In this document: positions 53,957 through 63,267 of the stretch, piece by piece
Numbering within the stretch: the stretch's first letter is position 1
Layout of the letters: every line of letters starts with the position of its first letter
From: JBGSKY01 sp041740995
Lineage (GTDB): Bacteria > Planctomycetota > Planctomycetia > Pirellulales > Pirellulaceae
NCBI GenBank assembly: GCA_041740995.1
Contig: JBGSKY010000257.1
Location: forward strand, 1-64,000
Length of the DNA: 64,000 nucleotides
Direction of reading: 5' to 3'
The notes under the pieces: generated by a model
The model's input: the letters and a program-made list of their open reading frames with translations, nothing else
The model's database searches: none
What the model was told of the DNA's origin: nothing
Translations under genes and position numbers: made by a program

Positions 53957-54235
53957 CGATTTCTAGCCGACAATGAGCACAGCCATTCGCGAAACAAGGC
54001 GATCACGCCCGCGAAATGCCAAACCGATCTTTTGAAAAGCTTTGCCAATTTCGCAGGATACTGCCTTCCACAAGCAGCCTTACATTTTACGCAAACCTTC
54101 AAAGCAAATGAACCGCTAAAATCTAGCGATGTTGACTCGGTATGCAGGCAGCAACCACAAAACCCGCAAAATTAGACGTTTAGTTGTTCTCTAAAGGGTA
54201 ATCCACGTTCCAAAAGCCGAAATGCTTTTTTCGTT

Positions 54236-55207
54236 TCAAGAAACCGCGTCGCCTGAACGAACCTGTCTTGAGGCCAAATTGGACGCTTTCTGAGCAGCCT
54301 GATCGGCAAAATTGAAACTACGGGCAGCTTGCAAGATCTTCAAAGCCGACCGGTAGTGCTGCCCGTTTACACCATGCAATCGATGCGTTTTATGACCCTG
54401 CCTTAGCATGTAGAGCGAACTGGCGGCATGAACTTGGCCTGTTGTTCCAAACAACAAAATCTCGTCGGCTTGGCTTAGCTTTTGTACCGACAAGTCCTCA
54501 AAGCTGATCGCTTCTTCAATCGGCAACAACGATGCGAAAGTCTTAAGTGTGATGCCGTTTAGAACCGCTTCGTTTCGAGGCGCATACAGACGACCGCTGA
54601 TTGCGATAACAATGTTGGCAATTGAAGTGTCGGTTGCAAACTGGTTTTCATCAAGCAACAACGCTACAGAATTTAAAACCGCATCGCTCGCTTCGGCATC
54701 GGCCAAAAAGTATTGCAGCCGACATCGGCTTTTGATTTGCGGTGACCATGATTTTGCAGAAATGTTTTGAATGTCCGAAAGATACAACGGCACTCCATCG
54801 GTATAGCGTTCATGTAAACGTTTCCAGGGCAATGGATCCAAATAGGCGATTAACGTCTCGAACGTTTGAGCTTGTGAATGATGCAAGCCGTTGGACGATA
54901 AGATAACTATCGAAACATCGCCGTGGCGCTTCACAGAGAATTCATTTTGTTGCAAGAGCTCCTCGATTAGAGCCTCAAACTCTTGCGCAGTTATGAAGCT
55001 TTCTATTCGCAATGCTTTGACTGAATCGCACATCCGAAGATAATGTTTGCCGACATCACAAGGCCGACCATTAAAAGTTCTCAACCGTTCGACAGCAGTG
55101 GCAGCGAATAAGGCGGCTGTATCTTTGACATGCCAATGCAACTGGCTGACATGTCGCCATTGTCCATTCTGATAACCGATCGAGAAGTCCGATTCGCTAA
55201 CGTTCAT
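54236..55207 (-). CDS. Class IV aminotransferase-like PLP enzyme
   Basis: The 323-residue protein resembles the fold-type IV PLP enzymes (branched-chain aminotransferase, D-amino acid aminotransferase, aminodeoxychorismate lyase). The segment SPQIKSRCRLQYFLADAEA carries a Lys at the substrate-side position. ALLLDENQFATDTSIANIVIA is the conserved E.S.SN-like stretch with Thr-Asp in place of the usual Glu. AVLNGITLKTFASLL and LSQADEILLFGTTGQVHA match the cofactor phosphate-binding end. The Glu-to-Asp difference makes activity uncertain. It follows the radical SAM gene after 86 bp on the same strand, so the two may form a pathway for a modified amine or cofactor. An ATG at 55207 is used. Confidence 0.72.
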   Translation of the reverse strand: MNVSESDFSIGYQNGQWRHVSQLHWHVKDTAALFAATAVERLRTFNGRPCDVGKHYLRMCDSVKALRIESFITAQEFEALIEELLQQNEFSVKRHGDVSIVILSSNGLHHSQAQTFETLIAYLDPLPWKRLHERYTDGVPLYLSDIQNISAKSWSPQIKSRCRLQYFLADAEASDAVLNSVALLLDENQFATDTSIANIVIAISGRLYAPRNEAVLNGITLKTFASLLPIEEAISFEDLSVQKLSQADEILLFGTTGQVHAASSLYMLRQGHKTHRLHGVNGQHYRSALKILQAARSFNFADQAAQKASNLASRQVRSGDAVS

Positions 55208-55293
55208 AGAGCTACTGGTTGTCGGCGTTTGCGATTCTAACGTCGGTTATGCCACGGACGCCGAATCTCTTTGGCGAGCTGCGCCACTGGCGG

Positions 55294-56604
55294 TTATGTG
55301 TACCGAACACCCTGGTGTTGCGGTTCAAAGAAAGCTGGCAGAAGCGAATCGGCTCGCAGCAGGCCGGCCATATTCAAATCGATGCGTTTATCATTAAAAC
55401 TAAGTAGCCCTTCCTTGGCATATTGTTCCCAAGTTTCACGCCACTGATCGATGATATTAACTCCGAATTTGGCCGAGAAATAGGCGATTTCTAAGTGGCC
55501 CCGCTTTAACTGCAAAACCATTTCGCGGATCAGTTTTTGATGTGGGCTAGGCACAAAAGCTCGGCCTAGTGGCAATTCGCTTCTCTCAAGCAACGCAGAC
55601 AAGTATTCAGGCATCTCTGGCCGATTTTGGTAGTGAATCCCGCTTGCATGTCCAAAGCTGGCGATGCCGGTCGCCAATAGATCGGAGCCTTTCCACAAAT
55701 TATCGCGATAGCTAAAGCTAACTTTGGATTTATTTTTTACCACCGTGTAAGCACTGCTGACCGAGTAACCAACTGCACAAAATTCGTCAAAGGCATATTC
55801 GACCCATGCCCGCTTGGTGGGCCAGTCCGCGACTGGCGATTCGTTAGCCGTTCCGATTAGATCCTTTGAGTAGACCGTGTTAAATGGCAATTCCATTTGA
55901 TAGATCGTAATGCTCTCGGGTGAGAGATCGATCGTCCGCCGGACGTTCTCTTTCCAGTTGTCCCAGGTTTCGCCAACCATTCCTGAGATCAAGTCGATAT
56001 TCACATTCGGAAAGCTTGCAGCGGCGATCCATTGCCAAGCGCGATCTACTTCCTTGCTCAAATGCGCGCGTCCATTTTCTTCCAAGATCGCGTCGTTAAA
56101 GTTCTCAATCCCAAGGCTTAGTCGCGTTACACCAATTTCTCGAAGCGTCTTTACTTTGGACTCGCTGAGCGTTCCTGGTTCGCATTCGAAGGTCACTTCT
56201 TCGGCTTTGTCCCACGAAATGTTCGCTCGCAATCGATCGGCCAGACTGTGCAACTGCTTCGACGAAAGATAGCTTGGTGTTCCACCACCGAAATAGACAA
56301 AACGGAATGGTCGATTGCCCATTATCGGTTGCTGCGAGACCAACTCAATTTCGCGACTGAGCGCGGAAACGTAACGCTCGATTTCCGTTGCGTTGACACC
56401 CGTGAAGACCTTGAAGTAGCAAAACTTGCAACGCTTGCGACAAAACGGGATGTGCAAATACAACCCGAGCGGTGTCGATTCGGTTGGTGGTTTAGCGAAG
56501 GCCTCTTTGATCGCAGGAAGATAGTCGGTACTCCACTGAGAATAGGGCGGGTAGTTGGATATGAAGTAACTACCGACTTCGGTTTTTACAGTGTCGGTCG
56601 ACAT
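55294..56604 (-). CDS. Radical SAM protein of the HemN/HemW (coproporphyrinogen oxidase-like) family
   Basis: The protein of about 436 residues binds a 4Fe-4S cluster through CRKRCKFC, spaced CxxxCxxC (Cys55, Cys59, Cys62). It follows LGLYLHIPF, as in HemN and HemW. FVYFGGGTPSYLSSKQL is the SAM-binding glycine motif. VTFECEPGTLSESKV, TRLSLGIENFND and NIDLISGMVGETWDNW are family segments. The C-terminal part (NLWKGSDLLATGIASFGHA) resembles the substrate-binding domain of heme-related members. It may act on a porphyrin-like substrate, heme carrier or lipid; the family is broad. The ATG at 56604 is preferred over an in-frame TTG at 56616. It lies between the transglutaminase and aminotransferase genes, all on the minus strand. 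Confidence 0.88.
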   Translation of the reverse strand: MSTDTVKTEVGSYFISNYPPYSQWSTDYLPAIKEAFAKPPTESTPLGLYLHIPFCRKRCKFCYFKVFTGVNATEIERYVSALSREIELVSQQPIMGNRPFRFVYFGGGTPSYLSSKQLHSLADRLRANISWDKAEEVTFECEPGTLSESKVKTLREIGVTRLSLGIENFNDAILEENGRAHLSKEVDRAWQWIAAASFPNVNIDLISGMVGETWDNWKENVRRTIDLSPESITIYQMELPFNTVYSKDLIGTANESPVADWPTKRAWVEYAFDEFCAVGYSVSSAYTVVKNKSKVSFSYRDNLWKGSDLLATGIASFGHASGIHYQNRPEMPEYLSALLERSELPLGRAFVPSPHQKLIREMVLQLKRGHLEIAYFSAKFGVNIIDQWRETWEQYAKEGLLSFNDKRIDLNMAGLLRADSLLPAFFEPQHQGVRYT

Positions 56605-56693
56605 AGTGATTACCAATCATTCGAGGGAAAGCTATTGCGTCGCGTTTCTATCTTACCCGCAAGCTTTACAAGTACCAAGCGCTTGAAGCGTTG

Positions 56694-57902
56694 CTATTGC
56701 TCGATTGCTTGGTCCGGCATCGGGGCCGCCGATTGGCCAGCGTTGGGCAGCGACGATGCGGCGCGAAGCTGGTCCAATTCCTCTTGCAGCGGTCCGAGGT
56801 CACGAATTGGCGTGATGGCCGGCGGAATTGGCCCCGTCGAACGCAATTTACAGGTAAATGTTTCAGCTAGGTAACGAACAAATTTCTTCGACTCAGGCGT
56901 CTTGAATCGATCGCCTTTCTGCAAGATAGGCCGATATTCCTGCATTTCGCCAAACAGCCGATCGCCAGCGATTTGACACGGAAACCAATATCCGTTTCCC
57001 TTTTCGTCTTGCAAATAGAACTCAGGGTAACAATGGTCTGGGACCCAAACTACTCGCGACGGGATATCCGACGCGCGACAAATTGCAATAAACAGGCCTG
57101 TCATCTCTTCGCAATCTCCGACCCCTTCCTTGAGTGCTTGTGACGTCGATCGCAAATCACCATTTTCATATTTGATATTTTCACGAACCCAATCGTAGAT
57201 CGCTTCTACGTGCGTCCATGCATCTGGGTGACCGCGATCACGAATCTCGTTGGCAATACTGCGAACTTGTCGCGTCGTGGTATCGATGTAAGGACTGTCG
57301 CCTAAGTAGATCGACAGTTTCTTGTCACGCTGCGGCCGGCTGACAAATTGCAGTTTCGAAGGTTCGTCAGGCTTCTTGATGAAGGATCGTTGAATTCGGA
57401 CTGTTGCCACAACGTCAAATACGTCCTGTGCACTCATACGTTCCATGTCGATCACTATTTCGCCAACACCTTGGATATTTGGCCGAACGAAATATTTTGC
57501 GAAGTTCGGCATCTGGAAATCAGTCACCTCGACCGTTTGTTCCGGCCAAGTCATCGGAAATGGCAACGTTGCATGGAGGGCGGTACAGAAATTATTGTTG
57601 GCATGAAACGTTAGACCAAATCGCATATCCATAGTGCGAGTGGCCCAATAGTTTGGTCCGTTCGACATTTTTACAGGCGATTCATCGTCCGACACGACTT
57701 CCTTGTCAGACACTTCGTCAACAAGAGAAATGGCTGCGTCTGGCAGTATATCGCCCGAATTCTCTTGCGCGGTCAAATCGCCTTCGTCGGAATCGGCGGC
57801 GGGAAGACTGGGCGGAGGAACGACCAATGCCAATGCTATTCCAGCGGCTAAAAAGCTGTTGGGAATTCGTTTTATGAGCGAAAAGCTATTGATTTGTCGC
57901 AT
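56694..57902 (-). CDS. Exported transglutaminase-like cysteine protein
   Basis: The 402-residue protein has a signal peptide (FLAAGIALALVVPPPSLPAA). A middle beta region of about 150 residues follows, then a transglutaminase-like core: TRQVRSIANEI, AIYDWVRENIKYENGDLR, and GVGDCEEMTGLFIAICRASD with the catalytic Cys. RVVWVPDHCYPEFYLQDEKG supplies the His and Asp positions. The triad is complete, so hydrolase, transferase or peptidase activity on an extracytoplasmic protein or peptidoglycan is plausible. The tail is Gln- and Pro-rich. It lies 89 bp upstream of the radical SAM gene on the same strand, but a functional link is not obvious. The ATG at 57902 opens directly into the signal. Confidence 0.85.
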   Translation of the reverse strand: MRQINSFSLIKRIPNSFLAAGIALALVVPPPSLPAADSDEGDLTAQENSGDILPDAAISLVDEVSDKEVVSDDESPVKMSNGPNYWATRTMDMRFGLTFHANNNFCTALHATLPFPMTWPEQTVEVTDFQMPNFAKYFVRPNIQGVGEIVIDMERMSAQDVFDVVATVRIQRSFIKKPDEPSKLQFVSRPQRDKKLSIYLGDSPYIDTTTRQVRSIANEIRDRGHPDAWTHVEAIYDWVRENIKYENGDLRSTSQALKEGVGDCEEMTGLFIAICRASDIPSRVVWVPDHCYPEFYLQDEKGNGYWFPCQIAGDRLFGEMQEYRPILQKGDRFKTPESKKFVRYLAETFTCKLRSTGPIPPAITPIRDLGPLQEELDQLRAASSLPNAGQSAAPMPDQAIEQ

Positions 57903-58030
57903 GTGAAAAATCCAGCTACGAAATTGAATCGAGGTTTATTGTGCTTCTCGAGTCTAGTTCACAACGAGCCGCTTTGCCATTTTTCCTCGACTTTAGAGCC
58001 ATCCAGACGACTGAACCCGAGTTGATCGCC

Positions 58031-58981
58031 TCACATCCCAATCGCACTGCGTAATCCTTCGCGAAAGCTTGGGTAAATAAATTTGTAGCCGATTTGCTCG
58101 ATCAATCGCCTATTTGAAATTCGTTTACTCCCCTCGCCTCGCGATCGTATTTTTATCGAACTGCTCGATGTCCGATCAACTGAATTCGCACCGACGGCAG
58201 TTTCATTGGTCTTTTGCTCAACAAACCTTGGCGCAGGAGCGTCAATCAACTCCGACAGATATCGATAATAGGTCAGCCGATCGACCGGTTCGCCGTCGGA
58301 CACGTTGTAGGTTTCCAGTCCGCCCGCCGACGCGGAATCGACAACTTTATTGATCACACCTACCAGATCGTCAACGTGGATCAGATTTAAGTACGAATCA
58401 GCAACCGCTGCGATTGGAATTTGCTTGCGAAGCGACTCTAGATTTGGAATCCGGTCTGGTCCATAGATACCGGCTGGACGTAGCACAAAAGAGCTAGTTT
58501 TCGGCATTTTCGCAGCGTTTTGACCGACCCATTGTTCGCCCGCCCAAGCATTTTGAGCGCCCGGTCGTGCCGGACTTTTAGAGCTGGATTCTTCGACCCA
58601 TTGACCGTCGAATTGAGTCTCAAATACTCCGGTCGTCGACAAATACACCAGAACCTGCGGCGGTTTTCGCAAGCGATCAACAACGTTCTGAAGACCGGTG
58701 GGGTGGTCATTTCCGTACCGATCAGCGTCGCTGAGCGACGGCACACGATGAGAAACGCTGAACAGCAGCACGTCGCAATCGATGCTCTCGCCCGAAAATT
58801 CCCGATCGCACCAGTGCATCTGAACGAAGTCGGTTTTTACTGCAGCGGATTGCAACGGCTGAGTACCGAGAAAGCCTGGAATCGAACGCGAAACGATCCG
58901 CAATGCATCTCCTCGTTGAAGTCGTGAGCTGGCAAAACGCTGGCCGACGTAGCCGCAGCCGACAACGCAGATCTTCTTCAT
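58031..58981 (-). CDS. NAD-dependent epimerase/dehydratase family protein
   Basis: A protein of about 316 residues of the extended SDR type. The nucleotide motif GCGYVGQRFA replaces the usual GxxGxxG and fits the atypical YeeZ-like group. VLVYLSTTGVFE and a late SSFVLRPAGIYGPDRI give the sugar-nucleotide-dehydratase character, and NLIHVDDLVGVINKVVDS is the usual HVDD segment. The YxxxK catalytic pair is not evident, as in the atypical group, where the Tyr is lost. The ATG at 58981 (MKKICVVGCGYVG) is preferred over an in-frame start at 59041, which would add a non-family N-terminus. The substrate is unknown. It is the most upstream gene of the minus-strand run. Confidence 0.85.
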   Translation of the reverse strand: MKKICVVGCGYVGQRFASSRLQRGDALRIVSRSIPGFLGTQPLQSAAVKTDFVQMHWCDREFSGESIDCDVLLFSVSHRVPSLSDADRYGNDHPTGLQNVVDRLRKPPQVLVYLSTTGVFETQFDGQWVEESSSKSPARPGAQNAWAGEQWVGQNAAKMPKTSSFVLRPAGIYGPDRIPNLESLRKQIPIAAVADSYLNLIHVDDLVGVINKVVDSASAGGLETYNVSDGEPVDRLTYYRYLSELIDAPAPRFVEQKTNETAVGANSVDRTSSSSIKIRSRGEGSKRISNRRLIEQIGYKFIYPSFREGLRSAIGM

Positions 58982-59041
58982 AGGAGACTCTTTTCTAGGC
59001 GAGGAAAGCACATCTTGGCAATAGCTTATGATGAGCAGCAA

Positions 59042-59406
59042 AAAAGCGAGGGATGAACCGCTGCGAACACCGCGATGCCGTTGGACGGTTTGCTGAGAAC
59101 TCGTTTTGGGTGGTGTCCAACGCCTGACCGGCGCAAAACGGTCGGCGCATCGATAAGGCGTTTCGATTGGCGTAACCGGAATATCTAAGCTCTGATCGGC
59201 TGCTCGCGACAGGAATGTCTTTAGAAGTTCTTGTCAAAAGGGTGGCAATTGTGGACCAGATAGCGAATAATCGTCTTACGCGGTGCATGATGTCGAGCAG
59301 GCAACAGTATTTTGTGCTTTTCATTCGAAGCCAATTTGACTTGCCGTTACCTTGTTCTAGATTGCGGACCGCAAGTGCGATGGAGTCGCCAACACGCCGG
59401 GATTGG
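59042..59406. other. Intergenic, divergent promoter region
   Basis: About 365 bp between the epimerase gene and the serine protease. The protease frame is open back to 59215, but the residues read there do not look like a signal or conserved protein. Promoters for both directions are expected; none is recognised. Confidence 0.5.
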
Positions 59407-60591
59407 ATGCCCACCCTAGTGACCTTATCATACAAGGTGGTGTGGACTTTGAACTGTCGAAATACCAACGAGAATTACTCCATTTACTGGTCAGTGATCT
59501 GTGTGGTCGCCACCGTTCTATGCTGGCCTCTGGCGGGGCAAGTAGTCGGCCAGCAACCGCCAGTCCCTGCCTCGTCAGCTTCATCGCAAACCGTGACTGC
59601 TTTTCGATTCACCCCCGAAGTGACTCGAAACGGCGGAGTCTACGCTGGCTCGACGAAGGTCGACATGGAAACTGGGTTGGAGATGATCGCTCGCGGCCAG
59701 GAACCGCGAACGATCCAAGAACTCTTAGCGTTAGAGCGGCAGCAGATCAAAGTATCGGCCAAAATTGCTGAAGTGACCGTCAACGTGCTGCAAGGCAGTG
59801 CTCAAGGCAGCGGTGTGATTGTCTCGCCCGAAGGTTTTGTATTGACCGCTGCGCACGTCGCAGGCAAGCCAGGTCGCAACACAAAAATCACGCTCTCAGA
59901 TGGCCGTCAAGTCAACGGTAAGACGCTTGGAATGGATCGCTCAGTCGACGCGGGCCTGATTCAAATCACGGACACTTCGGTCTCGAAATGGCCACACGCT
60001 TCAATTGGTGTTTCGCAGGATTTACGACCGGGCCAGTGGGTCATCGCCTCTGGTCACCCCGGCGGTTTGGATACCCAGCGACCGCCTGTCATTCGCGTTG
60101 GCCGGCTACTCAACTCGATGCGTTCGACGCTGATCACCGATTGCACGCTCATTGGTGGCGATAGTGGTGGACCATTGTTTGACCTCAACGGCAAGTTGAT
60201 CGGAATCCACAGTCGGATTGGGACAGAGTTTGCGGACAACATGCATGTACCAATCGACATGTATCAAGCCGATTGGGAACGCCTGGCTCGCGGAGACAGT
60301 TGGGGCACCTTGCCCGGTTACAAGCCAATGATTGGAGTACGCGGTTACACCGATGGCCCGAATGCTGAGCGAGCCACGATCGAACGAATTGTTGCTGATG
60401 GCCCGGCAGACGAAGCCGGCTTAATGGCCGGCGATGTAGTCATCAGTTTTGATGGCTCAGAAGTCAAAACTTTTGAAGATCTGATCCGATCAGTCGAAGC
60501 ATCGTTGCCTGGTGACAGAGTTCGCATCTCAGTGCAGCGAGACGGTAAAGTGCTTGAAAAGCGAATAATCATCGGTGTTCAAGAACCCTGA
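59407..60591 (+). CDS. Secreted trypsin-like serine protease with C-terminal PDZ domain (HtrA/DegP type)
   Basis: A protein of about 394 residues. A hydrophobic export signal (WSVICVVATVLCWPLAG) lies near residue 30, after a 25-residue basic stretch. The protease domain has AQGSGVIVSPEGFVLTAAHV with the catalytic His, DRSVDAGLI with the Asp and LIGGDSGGPLFDLNG with the Ser, so it is complete. A PDZ domain follows (IERIVADGPADEAGLMAGD, VVISFDGSEVKTFEDLI). It probably handles misfolded or damaged extracytoplasmic proteins. ATG at 59407 is preferred; the long open frame upstream lacks a signal. The next gene on the strand is a degenerate relative 102 bp downstream, which may be a regulator or partner. 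Confidence 0.9.
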   Translation: MPTLVTLSYKVVWTLNCRNTNENYSIYWSVICVVATVLCWPLAGQVVGQQPPVPASSASSQTVTAFRFTPEVTRNGGVYAGSTKVDMETGLEMIARGQEPRTIQELLALERQQIKVSAKIAEVTVNVLQGSAQGSGVIVSPEGFVLTAAHVAGKPGRNTKITLSDGRQVNGKTLGMDRSVDAGLIQITDTSVSKWPHASIGVSQDLRPGQWVIASGHPGGLDTQRPPVIRVGRLLNSMRSTLITDCTLIGGDSGGPLFDLNGKLIGIHSRIGTEFADNMHVPIDMYQADWERLARGDSWGTLPGYKPMIGVRGYTDGPNAERATIERIVADGPADEAGLMAGDVVISFDGSEVKTFEDLIRSVEASLPGDRVRISVQRDGKVLEKRIIIGVQEP

Positions 60592-60693
60592 TATCAGACT
60601 GCCCCGCCCTGCTCTTTCGCCCTCATCGCACGAGCCATTCGAATTGACGACTTGAAGTGAAGGTCGCTCCTTTTTTGCATCGCAAGTTCAACC

Positions 60694-61914
60694 ATGAATA
60701 AACACCGGTCGCTTCGGCTCTTGAGAAAGTTTGCAACTGCCTTGTTCATTGCGATAATCGCGTTCGGCGACATATCGATCGGTTACGCTCAGGAATCCAA
60801 TCCGCTCGCTCCGCAAGACACTCCTTCGGGCATCTTTGTTCAGGATCTCGAACGAAACAGCAGCTTTCGATGGAGTTACGATTTGCCAGGCAAAAGTCCC
60901 TTTCGCCGAAATCAATATGCGGTCACTCGAACGTTTCGTGAAACTATCGGTTCGCATTGGATGTCGACCGTTCGAATCTTGCAAGAAGACAAACAACTTT
61001 GCCTTGGTGTCATCGTCGATGAGAATGGCTGGTTCATTGGGAAGTCGAGCGAGTTGCCCGATGGATTACTGAGCTGTCGGCTCCATGACACCTCCCGGGT
61101 CTCGGCTCGCGTTGTCAGTCGTCGATCAGACTTGGATCTAGCGCTTCTAAAAATGGATAAAACGAAGCTGCCTGCGATTGATTGGAGTCGCACCGATACA
61201 GCCGCCGTCGGAGCATTCATCGCTACGATTGACTCTCGCCCGATTCCGATAGCGATCGGTGTCGTTAGCGTACCAAGTCGCGAGATTCGGGCTAGCCAAG
61301 CAGTGCTCGGTGTGCGATTAGATGAAAGCGACGAAGGGGTGATTGCGACCAAAGTGCTCGGCGGCGGTGGCGCAGCGGCGGCGGGCATTTTAGCCGATGA
61401 CGTTGTTGTGGCGATCAATGGTCAAGCTTCTAAGTCGCTACACGCAATCCAAAACATGATCGCATCCAATCGATCCGGTGATCGAATTCGCGTCACGATC
61501 AAACGGGATGGAAAGCAGCAGGATCTGATCGCGCAATTGACTGACATGAACATCGTTCTGACCGATCCAACGGAAGCGGAAGTCAATGGCGAAGTCAGCG
61601 CTAGAGCTTCCGATTTCGCAAGTGCCTTCCAGCACGATACCGTTCTGACGCCCAACCAATGCGGTGGTCCGCTCGTCAACTTGGAAGGTCACGTTGTTGG
61701 ACTCAACATTGCCCGAGCCGGACGAGTTCATTGTTACGCGCTGCCGATGGATATTCTGGTCCCGGCAGTCGAAGACATGTTGAAATCCGCTTCAATGGCC
61801 CTTGGTCTTCGCACCGATGGCAACTCAATCGTTTCCGACAGTCCTTATTCAAGCCAATTGCCTAGCGTCTGGCGAACCCCAAAGACAGCCCTCTCAGCTA
61901 GCGTTGCCAAGTAG
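60694..61914 (+). CDS. Degenerate trypsin-like protein with PDZ inserted in the protease fold
   Basis: The 406-residue protein has a signal peptide (ALFIAIIAFGDISIGYAQ). The trypsin fold is recognisable but altered. LGVIVDENGWFIGKSSEL stands where HtrA proteins have the TAAH His, so the His is lost. Asp147 is kept (SDLDLALLK). The Ser motif GDSGGP reads NQCGGP, with Cys323 in the Ser position. Unlike HtrA, the PDZ domain (about 203-285: LGVRLDESDEGVIATKV, AGILADDVVVAINGQ) comes before the Ser-region, inside the fold, rather than at the C-terminus. RAGRVHCYALPMDI ends the fold. Without the His it is most likely not a normal protease; it may bind unfolded chains or act with the upstream protease. 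Clear of frameshift, so the change looks deliberate. Confidence 0.85.
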   Translation: MNKHRSLRLLRKFATALFIAIIAFGDISIGYAQESNPLAPQDTPSGIFVQDLERNSSFRWSYDLPGKSPFRRNQYAVTRTFRETIGSHWMSTVRILQEDKQLCLGVIVDENGWFIGKSSELPDGLLSCRLHDTSRVSARVVSRRSDLDLALLKMDKTKLPAIDWSRTDTAAVGAFIATIDSRPIPIAIGVVSVPSREIRASQAVLGVRLDESDEGVIATKVLGGGGAAAAGILADDVVVAINGQASKSLHAIQNMIASNRSGDRIRVTIKRDGKQQDLIAQLTDMNIVLTDPTEAEVNGEVSARASDFASAFQHDTVLTPNQCGGPLVNLEGHVVGLNIARAGRVHCYALPMDILVPAVEDMLKSASMALGLRTDGNSIVSDSPYSSQLPSVWRTPKTALSASVAK

Positions 61915-62298
61915 TTTGCGATTCAATTGATCTGTGGCTTGCTTTCAAGAGTAGGATAGGCTGCTCGCCTGTCAATGAATCAGATGACAGGCTAAAAGCC
62001 TGAAACGAGTGGCGGAATTGACTGCCTACCAGCATTTCAATCTCTCGTCAAACTCTTGCTTATCGAACTCGTATTTCCAACTGGAATCTGAGTTGCTATA
62101 TCCTTGATTGCTGACCGAGCGTGACCGGAAGTCCCCAAGTTCACTGCTCCATTAGCTACCTAACATTTGACGGCCGGATTGGCGACTCACGATAATAACG
62201 CTGAACTCACTGGAAAAAATTTGCTAGCAATCGTGATCGCTAGAGTAATTTGATCCAAGCTGATTTATAGCCCTACCCCCAAGCAGCGATCGTTCTTC
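61915..62298. other. Intergenic with one hairpin, no gene seen
   Basis: About 384 bp without convincing coding sequence. Near its start GCCTGTCA (61967-61974) pairs with TGACAGGC (61985-61992), and a shorter alternative AGGCT/AGCCT (61989-62001) overlaps it. This may end the protease transcript, but no T run follows, so it is a weak terminator candidate. The ABC promoter should lie later in the gap. Confidence 0.5.
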
Positions 62299-63267
62299 AT
62301 GCAAGACACTTCAACCGCGGCCGGCCCAGAGCCCGTTCAACCGTCCACGGACTCGATTGTCGCCCTTTCGGTTGAGAACGTCCAAAAAAGCTTCGGAAAG
62401 CAAACTGCTCTCTGCGGTGCAAGTTTTTCCGTGGTCCAGGGCCAGCGAGTTGCATTACTGGGACCTAACGGAGCAGGCAAAACGACATTGGTTCGATCGA
62501 TTTGCGGACGATTGAAAATAGATCGCGGTCAGATTTTGATGTTCGGCCAACCAATTGGCGAAGCCGGTGTGCTTGATCGCCTTGGAGTTGTACCGCAAGA
62601 GCTAGCTATCTACGGTGATTTGACCGCTCGCGAAAACCTCCAAATCTTTGGTCGACTGCACGGCATCCGCGGGTCTGAACTGAAAGATCGCGTTGCCTGG
62701 GCACTGGAATGGGTCGGTTTGAGTGATCGCGGTAACCATCTCACCAAAACGTTTTCTGGCGGAATGAAACGCCGAGTAAATATTGCTTGTGGCGTCCTGC
62801 ACTCACCAGGATTGTTATTGTTGGACGAACCGACAGTCGGCGTCGACCCGCAAAGCCGTCAAAGAATCTTTGACATGCTCGACGAGCTAATAGAGTTTGG
62901 AACGACCGTCGTTTTGACAACGCATCACTTAGATGAAGCTCAATCGCGATGCGATCGGATCGTAATCGTTGATCACGGTCGTGTCATTGCCGATGGAACG
63001 CTGGAAGAATTGATTGAGGAGACTATCGGTGATCAAAAACATTTAGAGCTTCTCATCGATTCGATGCAATCCGACGCGATTGATGGATTGATTTACGATT
63101 CCGTAAGTTCTTCGTATCGGACGACGATTCGCAGCACGCAACACGAGTTGCCGATGCTGCTACGCCAAATTGCCGACTGCGGCGGCGAGCTCTTGGACAT
63201 GCACATGCACCGATCGGACTTACATCAAGTGTTTTTACATTTAACAGGACGTGAGCTGCGAGAATGA
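62299..63267 (+). CDS. ABC-2 type exporter ATP-binding protein
   Basis: The 322-residue protein is an ABC ATPase of the drug/lipid exporter (ABC-2, NatA/DrrA-like) group. Walker A is GPNGAGKTT, the signature FSGGMKRRVN and Walker B LLLLDEPTVGVD with the catalytic Glu. GVVPQELAIYGDLTARENL is the Q-loop and the switch is LTTHHLDEA. A C-terminal extension of about 70 residues follows the ATPase core (HLELLIDSMQSD...). Its stop overlaps the permease ATG by 4 bp (ATGA), so they are coupled. The cargo is unknown. Confidence 0.95.
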   Translation: MQDTSTAAGPEPVQPSTDSIVALSVENVQKSFGKQTALCGASFSVVQGQRVALLGPNGAGKTTLVRSICGRLKIDRGQILMFGQPIGEAGVLDRLGVVPQELAIYGDLTARENLQIFGRLHGIRGSELKDRVAWALEWVGLSDRGNHLTKTFSGGMKRRVNIACGVLHSPGLLLLDEPTVGVDPQSRQRIFDMLDELIEFGTTVVLTTHHLDEAQSRCDRIVIVDHGRVIADGTLEELIEETIGDQKHLELLIDSMQSDAIDGLIYDSVSSSYRTTIRSTQHELPMLLRQIADCGGELLDMHMHRSDLHQVFLHLTGRELRE

